Source of the DNA: Candidatus Hydrogenedentota bacterium
Lineage (GTDB): Bacteria; Hydrogenedentota; Hydrogenedentia; Hydrogenedentales; SLHB01
Assembly: GCA_003557825.1 (NCBI GenBank)
Contig: PWNM01000477.1
Location: 1-12,726, forward strand
Reading direction: 5' to 3'
Length of the DNA: 12,726 nt
Shown here: positions 7,621-12,726 of the stretch, in pieces
Layout: each line of letters begins with the position of its first letter
How positions within the stretch are numbered: position 1 is the stretch's first letter
Translations under genes and position numbers: made by a program
Notes under the pieces: generated by a model
The model's database searches: none
Seen by the model: the letters and a program-made list of their open reading frames with translations, nothing else
What the model was told of the DNA's origin: nothing

Positions 7621-8196
7621 CTACTGGGATATGCTGCGTGGTTTGCTGTATATGGAAAGCGAATTGGTTGCCGTAAAGATGTCCTGGTGTTGAATGGCAA
7701 CCTCGACGCCCGCATCACTCCCGGCGCGTTCGAGGTCATGCCGGATCGTGGATAGTTCGATTCCGACCGGCACTGTAACGCCGAAGATGACAATAAACTG
7801 CCCCTCCTGAACCTCATTCCACACATCGAATATGTTGATGCCATGGTTGGCGAATTCCCGAGTTAACCGGCGCACGATGCCGGGGTGATCGACCCCGATG
7901 ACTGTGACGATAAAGGGTTCGCCTTCAATGACCGGTCCTTCGGGCGGCGTCCCAAAGGGTTCAACGATGGCGCGATAGGGGCCCACTCCCTCGATTGCCG
8001 CGCAAATTGCATCGGCCGCTACCGCAGACGGAAATGTGGCGCAGGTGGTCATGGTAAACCACCCCCAAACAACTGTTTGACTGAGCGCTTCAATATTAGC
8101 CCCCAGGTCAAATACAGCTTCGGATACATCGGCAATGATGCCCACCCGATCGCGTGCGGTGACGGTGATGATATAGCGGTTAATGGACTGAGACAA
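7621..8196 (-). CDS. Double ACT-domain regulatory protein (GcvR-like)
   Basis: This 191-residue protein has two ACT domains, at about residues 7-78 and 94-168. Each begins with the characteristic ligand-binding turn, DRVGI at 16-20 and DHPGI at 103-107. ACT domains bind amino acids or other small ligands and control enzymes or gene expression. Proteins with this layout include GcvR, which senses glycine in E. coli. I see no DNA-binding domain or catalytic domain, so it probably works by contacting a partner. Its best candidate partner is the UPF0210 protein encoded 50 bases downstream; ACT (UPF0237) and UPF0210 genes are neighbours in many genomes, though the usual partner is a single ACT domain of about 90 residues. 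The TTG start (8194-8196) is supported by GGAGGA six bases ahead and by the ACT fold beginning at once. It is the first gene of the minus-strand operon. The stop is TAG. Confidence 0.9.
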   Translation of the reverse strand: MSQSINRYIITVTARDRVGIIADVSEAVFDLGANIEALSQTVVWGWFTMTTCATFPSAVAADAICAAIEGVGPYRAIVEPFGTPPEGPVIEGEPFIVTVIGVDHPGIVRRLTREFANHGINIFDVWNEVQEGQFIVIFGVTVPVGIELSTIRHDLERAGSDAGVEVAIQHQDIFTATNSLSIYSKPRSISQ

Positions 8197-8202
8197 TACC
8201 GT

Positions 8203-8208
8203 TCCTCC
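8203..8208 (-). promoter_or_regulatory. Strong ribosome-binding site deciding the ACT-gene TTG start
   Basis: GGAGGA on the minus strand ends six bases before the TTG at 8196. The first ACT beta strand begins within a few residues of this start, so no longer form is needed. Confidence 0.78.
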
Positions 8209-8216
8209 AGCGGACT

Positions 8217-8254
8217 ATTGTATCATCCGACGGCTTTGGGTTACCACATAACCC
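8217..8254 (-). promoter_or_regulatory. Probable promoter and operator of the ACT-UPF0210-ispE operon
   Basis: A -10-like TACAAT on the minus strand (8217-8222) has no good -35 at 17 or 18 bases. Where the -35 would lie there is instead a perfect inverted repeat, GGGTTA-CCACA-TAACCC (8238-8254), with 6-base arms and a 5-base spacer. A palindrome in this place suits a transcription-factor site. The pairing is seen directly; the promoter role is inferred. Confidence 0.4.
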
Positions 8255-8377
8255 CGGCAAATTGGGGCCGATTAATGCCCTTCCGCTCCGTTCTTTGGGA
8301 GGAGTCGCACTCGAATGGCTCATCCCCGTATACTGATTCCGTCACGATAGCTTTGGCAATAGACGAACAGGAATCAC

Positions 8378-9457
8378 ATGCCCAAAGGAAAAGGGAAACA
8401 ACGTAAACGGATTCGGAAACGCCGGTGGGACGAAGACCGGGATGTGGATGCGGTCACCCGGGAACCTCGGCGCATCCGCGGCCGTGAGAGCGGTATCGGA
8501 GCCCCCGTTACCATCGAAAAGCGTTTCGAGGATTGCTTTCAGGATGTCGAAGCCAATGGCCTGGTTATTTCGCCCTATGGGGTGCTGGCCTTTGTGCTGA
8601 TTGACGGCGAGGAGCAGCTATGCCGTGTGGCGGAATCGCTGACCGACGGCCGGACCTCGGTGCTGGCCCCCGGCGATGAGGTGCGGGTTGAACGAGATGG
8701 GGACGAATACCTCGTGACGGCGGTGCGTCCCCGACACAGCAAATTGAGCCGTCCCGACACCCTAATTAAGGAACGGGAACAGGTCTTTGCTGCGAATATC
8801 GATCTGCTTGTTGTGGTGGCCTCAGCCGTCCGGCCTGCGTTCAAGACCGGTGTCGTCGACCGTTATCTCATCGCGGCCGAGATGGGCGATGTATCCGTGC
8901 TCCTGTGTCTGAACAAGATCGACCTGATGGAACAGGAACCTCCGCCCGTGTCTGTATACGAGGAGCTTGGGTTACCCGTTGTGCGCACAAGCTGCGAGAC
9001 CGGCGAGGGCATCCACGATCTTCGTCGGCATCTGGTGGGAAAGACCAGCGTGTTCTCGGGGCAAAGCGGGGTAGGCAAATCGTCCTTACTCAATGCCCTT
9101 TCGCCGGACCTGGACATCGCCATTCAGAATGTGAGCCGCATCACAGATAAGGGCCGGCATACCACGAGCTCTTCCCGCTTGTACATCCTGGATGACGATA
9201 TTCGCATCATCGACACGCCCGGCATCCGACAGCTGGGGCTGTGGGGCGTCCAGGCGGCGGAACTCGATTTTTATTTTCCCGAGCTGGCGGAGCGGGCTCC
9301 CAGGTGCCGGTTCCGCGATTGTGTCCACATCCACGAACCCGGCTGCGCTATTCGAGAGGCGGTGGAGCACGGGGAGATCCCGCGGCTGCGGTATCAGTCG
9401 TATCGTTGGATTCGCGAAAGTTTGGCCGAGGAGGATCGTTATGGTCGACCCGAATGA
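8378..9457 (+). CDS. rsgA: Small ribosomal subunit biogenesis GTPase RsgA
   Basis: RsgA is the circularly permuted GTPase that checks late maturation of the 30S subunit and releases RbfA. The 359-residue product shows an OB-fold domain at about residues 45-120. The G motifs come in the permuted order: G4 NKID at 179-182, G1 GQSGVGKS at 228-235, the G2 region GRHTTS at 259-264, and G3 DTPG at 279-282. A C-terminal zinc-binding set follows, C310, C315, H317 and C323, within RFRDCVHIHEPGC. The first 40 residues are a strongly basic extension beginning MPKGKGKQRKRIRKRR, probably for rRNA contact. The ATG at 8378 has AGGAA four bases ahead. The gene is divergent from the ACT operon. Its TGA stop overlaps the next gene by 17 bases, so the two are probably translationally coupled. 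Confidence 0.96.
   Translation: MPKGKGKQRKRIRKRRWDEDRDVDAVTREPRRIRGRESGIGAPVTIEKRFEDCFQDVEANGLVISPYGVLAFVLIDGEEQLCRVAESLTDGRTSVLAPGDEVRVERDGDEYLVTAVRPRHSKLSRPDTLIKEREQVFAANIDLLVVVASAVRPAFKTGVVDRYLIAAEMGDVSVLLCLNKIDLMEQEPPPVSVYEELGLPVVRTSCETGEGIHDLRRHLVGKTSVFSGQSGVGKSSLLNALSPDLDIAIQNVSRITDKGRHTTSSSRLYILDDDIRIIDTPGIRQLGLWGVQAAELDFYFPELAERAPRCRFRDCVHIHEPGCAIREAVEHGEIPRLRYQSYRWIRESLAEEDRYGRPE
9428..9440 (+). promoter_or_regulatory. Strong ribosome-binding site fixing the zinc-ribbon gene start
   Basis: GAGGAGG (9428-9434) lies six bases before the ATG at 9441, inside the last codons of rsgA. It decides this start against a longer in-frame extension reaching back to 9192, which would merely shadow rsgA. 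Confidence 0.8.
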
Positions 9458-9998
9458 TTATGATGCAAGCTACGAAGACGAGGAGAACGAAGGCATCGAA
9501 GATACGGGGATTGTGTCATGCCCCCGATGCGCTCATATGAACCTTGAATTCCGAGGCCATTGTCGGCGATGCGGCGCGACCCTATCGGCCAGTTCCGGTG
9601 TGATGCCTTTTCTTGAGTTGGTCGAATGGTCGCCAACGGATGGACCCGAACAGCGGGAACGGACTCGCCCCCGCATTAGGTTCTTGTTGGTCATGGCATT
9701 GGCCGTACTCGCCCCGCTTCTGTTGGCGGGTCTCGTTATCATCGCAGCGACTTCGGGCGTGGCTACGGCCGTGATAGCTTTCGTACCGCCCCTGATTCTT
9801 ATCGGGGTCATGGGGCTTGCCTTGCGTCAAGCGCGTCAGATATCCCCGGAAGAAGAGGCAGATGAGAACGGGTCCGAACACTCCGGCGGCGCCGTGTGGC
9901 TATGTCCCGAATGCGGGGAATCGGTACGATCATACGATGACATATGCCCTGCGTGCGGGGCCATTGTGGCGGAGGACTTACCCGAAAGCAGGTTCTGA
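9441..9998 (+). CDS. Membrane protein with two zinc ribbons
   Basis: This 185-residue protein of unknown function has a distinctive symmetric layout. It begins with an acidic N-terminus (residues 1-22). A first zinc ribbon follows, with C27-x2-C30 and C41-x2-C44. Two hydrophobic segments, probably membrane-spanning, lie at about 80-104 and 107-128. After an acidic linker comes a second zinc ribbon with C155-x2-C158 and C169-x2-C172. With a two-helix hairpin both ribbons would lie on the same side of the membrane, presumably the cytoplasm. The start at 9441 is set by the strong GAGGAGG six bases ahead. It overlaps the rsgA end by 17 bases, which points to co-expression with rsgA. Its stop lies two bases from the glmS stop on the other strand. 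Such ribbons commonly mediate protein or nucleic-acid contacts. I cannot name a family, but the paired CxxC sets make it a real gene. Confidence 0.88.
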   Translation: MVDPNDYDASYEDEENEGIEDTGIVSCPRCAHMNLEFRGHCRRCGATLSASSGVMPFLELVEWSPTDGPEQRERTRPRIRFLLVMALAVLAPLLLAGLVIIAATSGVATAVIAFVPPLILIGVMGLALRQARQISPEEEADENGSEHSGGAVWLCPECGESVRSYDDICPACGAIVAEDLPESRF

Positions 9999-10000
9999 CC

Positions 10001-11863
10001 CTATTCAACCGTAACGCTTTTCGCCAGATTCCGGGGTTGATCAACATCGCATCCGCGGTTGGTGGCAATGTAATACGCGAAGAGCTGTATAGGTATGGCA
10101 ACCACGATCGGACTGAACGGTTCGAAACACTCGGGGACATAGATCACATGGTCGCTGTACTGCGCCACCTTGATGTCGCCTTCGGTAGCGATGGCCAACA
10201 CGACGCCCTGACGCGCCCGGATCTCCTGGATGTTCGAGATCATTTTCTCGTAGACATCCCCCTTCACTGCGATACATATGGCGGGTACCATATCCGTCAC
10301 CAACGCAATGGGGCCATGCTTCATCTCACCGGCGGCGTAGCCTTCCGCATGGATGTACGAGATCTCCTTAAGCTTCAAAGCTCCTTCCAGGGCCGAAGGG
10401 TAGTTAAAGGTTCGGCCCAAGTAAAGGGCGCTATGGGCGACGATGTACTTGAAGTTACGCGAACACTGTTCGATGATGCCGGCTTGGTCAAGGCACTGTT
10501 GGATCTTATCGGGCAACATCCGAAGGTGGGCCACCATCTCACGGCCCTCATCGGCCGATAGCACGTTGCGCAACCGGGCGAGATATATGGTGAACAGGGC
10601 AAAGGCCGCCAATTGGGAGGTGTAGGCCTTGGTGGACGCGACGCCAATTTCGGGCCCTGCATGGGTATACAGCACCCCGTCGGACTCGCGATCGATGCTG
10701 GATCCGACAACGTTAACGACGCCCATGACTTGGGCCCCTTGTTGCTTGGCGATGCGGATAGCCTCGAGGGTGTCCGCGGTTTCACCCGACTGGCTGACGG
10801 CGATAACCAACGTGTTCGGTCGGGCAAGAGGCTCTCGATAGCGGTATTCCGAAGAGACCTCCACCTCGACTGGAATCTTGGCGAACCGTTCAAGAAGATA
10901 TTTCCCCACCAATCCTGCATGCCACGCCGTACCGCAAGCCACGATGACGATGTTCTGACATGCTTTGAGTTGGTCCGGCGCTAGGGCGAGATCCGCGAGG
11001 ACCACGTCGCCGGTATCCGGGGCAAGCCGGCCCTGTAATACATTGCGGAGTACATCGGGTTGTTGATGGATTTCCTTGAGCATGAAGTGGGGAAATCCCT
11101 CTTTCTCTGCGGCGGCATCGTCCCAGTCAATATGACGTACAGCCGGTTCCGCCGTTTGGCCATCGAGGGTTTCGAAGGTGCGACCGTCCCTGCTGATGCA
11201 GCAAATCTGACCGTTTTCAAGGTAGACTACATCGCGGGTAAACCGTAGCAGGGCCGGAACATCGGAGGCGATAAAGGTTTCATCTTCTCCTATGCCGACC
11301 ACCAGGGGACTGCCCTGACGGGCCGCTATAAGCAAATCGGGATGATCGGCGCAGACAACGCCAATGGCGTATGCGCCTTGGACGAGCCGCAGGGCTCCTC
11401 GGACGGCCTCGGCCAGATCACCGGCGGCCTCGCCATCGTAATACATACGAATCAGGTGGGCGAGCGTTTCGGTATCGGTCTGGCTGCGGAACAAGAAACC
11501 CTGTGTTTCAAGCATCTCTCGGAGTTCCTGAAAGTTCTCGATGATGCCGTTGTGGACCACGGCAATGCGGCCGCTTGTATCGAAATGGGGGTGTGAGTTC
11601 GCCTCGCTCGGCGTTCCATGGGTGGCCCAGCGCGTATGGCCGATGCCCAAGGCGCCAGCTAGATTGGCTCCATCCAGTTTGCGGTCCAGTTCGGCCAGTT
11701 TGCCCAGGCTCTTCACCCAATCGAGCCGGTTCGGTTGTCCGTCTCCATTGGCGACTACGGCTATGCCCGCCGAGTCGTACCCGCGGTATTCAAGGCGGTG
11801 CAACCCGCTCATGATGACATCCACCGCGTTTCGTGTCCCCAGATATCCAACGATTCCACACAT
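10001..11863 (-). CDS. glmS: Glutamine-fructose-6-phosphate aminotransferase (isomerizing) GlmS
   Basis: GlmS converts fructose-6-phosphate and glutamine to glucosamine-6-phosphate and glutamate, the entry step to UDP-GlcNAc for peptidoglycan and lipopolysaccharide. The 620-residue product is near the family length. Its N-terminal glutaminase domain has the nucleophile C2 directly after the initiator Met (MCGIVGYLG), HTRWATHG at 76-83, and HNG at 104-106. Two SIS isomerase domains follow, the first with AVSQSGETADTLEA. The second carries the EISYIHAEGYAAGEMKHGP stretch. The C-terminus is NLAKSVTVE with the expected active-site lysine K615. The ATG at 11863 has AGGGGGA seven bases upstream. 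A perfect TATAAT lies about 40 bases before the start, leaving too short a leader for a glmS ribozyme of the Firmicutes type. The gene is preceded by a GNAT gene on the same strand and converges on the zinc-ribbon gene. The stop is TAG. Confidence 0.98.
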   Translation of the reverse strand: MCGIVGYLGTRNAVDVIMSGLHRLEYRGYDSAGIAVVANGDGQPNRLDWVKSLGKLAELDRKLDGANLAGALGIGHTRWATHGTPSEANSHPHFDTSGRIAVVHNGIIENFQELREMLETQGFLFRSQTDTETLAHLIRMYYDGEAAGDLAEAVRGALRLVQGAYAIGVVCADHPDLLIAARQGSPLVVGIGEDETFIASDVPALLRFTRDVVYLENGQICCISRDGRTFETLDGQTAEPAVRHIDWDDAAAEKEGFPHFMLKEIHQQPDVLRNVLQGRLAPDTGDVVLADLALAPDQLKACQNIVIVACGTAWHAGLVGKYLLERFAKIPVEVEVSSEYRYREPLARPNTLVIAVSQSGETADTLEAIRIAKQQGAQVMGVVNVVGSSIDRESDGVLYTHAGPEIGVASTKAYTSQLAAFALFTIYLARLRNVLSADEGREMVAHLRMLPDKIQQCLDQAGIIEQCSRNFKYIVAHSALYLGRTFNYPSALEGALKLKEISYIHAEGYAAGEMKHGPIALVTDMVPAICIAVKGDVYEKMISNIQEIRARQGVVLAIATEGDIKVAQYSDHVIYVPECFEPFSPIVVAIPIQLFAYYIATNRGCDVDQPRNLAKSVTVE

Positions 11864-11900
11864 TGGCGCTTCCCCCTGGTTGTATTCGATTTCTTCCGAG

Positions 11901-11929
11901 ATTATAGCACTTTGGCTGTTTCGTGCATA
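11901..11929 (-). promoter_or_regulatory. Candidate sigma70-type promoter of glmS
   Basis: On the minus strand a perfect -10 hexamer TATAAT (11901-11906) lies 17 bases after a poor -35 (TATGCA, 11924-11929, three of six consensus bases). Transcription would begin near 11895, about 30 bases before the glmS start. The perfect -10 and its place in the only gap on this side make it plausible. The weak -35 suggests an activator or a lineage-specific consensus. Confidence 0.5.
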
Positions 11930-11959
11930 TTTCTAGGGGAGTCGTTGCCACGTGTTTGG

Positions 11960-12460
11960 CTATAACGTCAGCACCATGGTCCAAGCGTTCTCAACAACAG
12001 CATGTCGCTGGAATCCAAGACGTTCGTACAGGCGCACCGCTGGGTTATCTTGTTCTACGCTGAGACTGATTGCGGGAACGCCGTCCTTCCGGGCAATGGC
12101 GATGAGGTCTTCCAGCAAATGGGTCCCTATCCCCACGCCGCGAGCCGAATGACGGACCCCGATTCCCAATTCCGGTATGGAGGGCTCAATGAATCCATAG
12201 GAGTGCTGCTCGGGGGTGTAGTAACGGTACCAAGCCGCTCCAAGGGGATCGCCGTGGCATTCGGCGATTACGGCCGTGTCCCCGTTGCGTCCCCAGCATT
12301 CGAGTATCAAGGCCAGATCGGGGTGGGCGAGCACGGCTTCAACGTTGCTTGGGGGAACGGAGCTTCGCCATTCGGCTGCCAGAGCCAATGCTTCGGTAAG
12401 GATGGGCAGATCCGTTGGCCGCGCACGGCGAATATGGACATTACGGGACGGTTGTTTCAT
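11960..12460 (-). CDS. GNAT family N-acetyltransferase
   Basis: This 166-residue protein is a single-domain Gcn5-related N-acetyltransferase. It would move an acetyl group from acetyl-CoA to an amine on an unidentified substrate. The fold begins with VHIRRARPTDLPIL (8-21). Motif A follows: the strand ELGIGVR at 97-103, then the pyrophosphate-binding loop RGVGIG at 107-112 and the helix THLLEDLIAIA. Motif B is seen as LSVEQDNPAVRLYERLGF at 133-150, the usual GNAT ending. I see no sign that it is specifically RimI. The ATG at 12460 has no clear Shine-Dalgarno sequence, but it lies four bases after the stop of the preceding methyltransferase-like gene, so re-initiation is likely. glmS follows after 96 bases with its own promoter-like sequence, so linked function is uncertain. 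The stop is TAG. Confidence 0.9.
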   Translation of the reverse strand: MKQPSRNVHIRRARPTDLPILTEALALAAEWRSSVPPSNVEAVLAHPDLALILECWGRNGDTAVIAECHGDPLGAAWYRYYTPEQHSYGFIEPSIPELGIGVRHSARGVGIGTHLLEDLIAIARKDGVPAISLSVEQDNPAVRLYERLGFQRHAVVENAWTMVLTL

Positions 12461-12464
12461 GGTG

Positions 12465-12726
12465 TCATGGTTGCTGGAATACCCGATACGGAGGGCGAAC
12501 CGGCCTGCCGATGTTCCGCGCGACTGCCATAAATTCGATCTCGTCCAGGTCTATCGGACGACGACCCCAGTTTCCGGCTGTACCGCCCAAAATATGCAGA
12601 ACCTCGAGCCCCGCTTGGGCGAAGAGCAATACGATCTCGGTGGGAACAAAGGCCCGTTCGCGAAGGACTGTTGGCCCTGGAGCATCGGGAACGATGCATT
12701 CAGAACGTTCTGCAAGGGCAACGGGA
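12465..12726 (-). CDS. C-terminal end of a probable SAM-dependent methyltransferase, 5' partial
   Basis: Reading the minus strand from the right edge gives an open frame of 86 residues ending in TGA at 12465-12467. There is no start in the window, so the gene begins beyond it. The fragment has protein-like composition. It matches the closing part of many class I SAM methyltransferases: ERAFVPTEIVLLFAQAGL, then EVLHILGGTAGNWG, then the end strand EFMAVARNIG. This corresponds to the usual pattern of a helix with an AGFE-like turn, a beta strand, and a final strand ending in Ala-Arg. The catalytic core is off the window, so the substrate is unknowable here. The stop is four bases ahead of the GNAT start, indicating an operon. 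A different minus-strand frame over the same bases (start at 12699) is Ser/Arg-rich and looks like a shadow. I am fairly confident it is coding and less so of the family. Confidence 0.72.
   Translation of the reverse strand, partial: PVALAERSECIVPDAPGPTVLRERAFVPTEIVLLFAQAGLEVLHILGGTAGNWGRRPIDLDEIEFMAVARNIGRPVRPPYRVFQQP

Larger units (their letters stand above)
8197..8377. other. Divergent intergenic region between the ACT gene and rsgA
   Basis: This 181-base gap must hold the promoters for both directions. Besides the palindrome and TACAAT on the minus strand, a TATACT (8329-8334) on the plus strand could be the rsgA -10, but no acceptable -35 stands ahead of it. I see no RNA gene or terminator hairpin in it. 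Confidence 0.6.

Noticed and set aside
9192..9440. N-terminal extension of the zinc-ribbon protein
   Set aside because: The extra residues are read from inside rsgA in another frame, and a strong ribosome-binding site marks the ATG at 9441.
11946..11959. GCCA-CGTGTT-TGGC as a terminator after the GNAT gene
   Set aside because: Only a 4-base stem with no T-run on either strand.
12457..12699. 80-residue minus-strand frame ending in an ATGA overlap with the GNAT gene
   Set aside because: The overlap looked attractive, but the product is Ser/Arg/Gly-rich; the neighbouring frame reads as a methyltransferase C-terminus.

Overview
The window is a gene-dense, moderately GC-rich stretch of bacterial chromosome made mostly of conserved single-copy genes. 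It includes MEP-pathway isoprenoid synthesis (ispE), ribosome modification and assembly (rimO, rsgA) and amino-sugar synthesis (glmS). TTG starts behind strong Shine-Dalgarno sequences, short intergenic gaps and overlapping genes are typical of bacteria. Together with a LbetaH acyltransferase they fit a free-living bacterium with an ordinary cell wall. No marker fixes the phylum. My guess is a little-studied lineage near the PVC or candidate-phylum groups, held with low confidence. I see no rRNA, tRNA, CRISPR array, insertion sequence, phage gene or attachment site.

Layout, left to right. (1) Plus strand, 2-3168: a membrane protein of unknown function, cut by the left edge, overlaps a YgiQ-type radical SAM gene by four bases (ATGA). 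(2) Minus strand, 8196 down to 3104: a compact five-gene run reading double-ACT protein, PFL-like/UPF0210 protein, ispE, hexapeptide acyltransferase, rimO. Its last gene runs tail-to-tail into ygiQ with a 65-base overlap. (3) 8197-8377: a divergent regulatory region containing a 17-base palindrome. (4) Plus strand, 8378-9998: rsgA overlaps a small membrane protein with two zinc ribbons. (5) Minus strand, 12726 down to 10001: the C-terminal end of a probable SAM methyltransferase (cut by the right edge), a GNAT acetyltransferase, then glmS with its own promoter-like sequence. glmS ends two bases from the zinc-ribbon gene.

How they work together. RimO (methylthiolation of ribosomal protein S12) and RsgA (30S maturation GTPase) both act on the small ribosomal subunit. 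IspE and GlmS feed cell-envelope precursor pathways. The ACT and UPF0210 genes form a widely conserved pair with no established function. They are the most intriguing part of the window, because the ACT partner is a double-domain, GcvR-like version and the pair sits at the head of a housekeeping operon. I do not see a clearly new defence or mobile system. The points worth following are the ACT/UPF0210 pair and its upstream palindrome, a hexapeptide transferase lacking the usual histidine, the zinc-ribbon membrane protein coupled to rsgA, the unknown membrane protein coupled to ygiQ, and a strand-skewed use of TAG stop codons.
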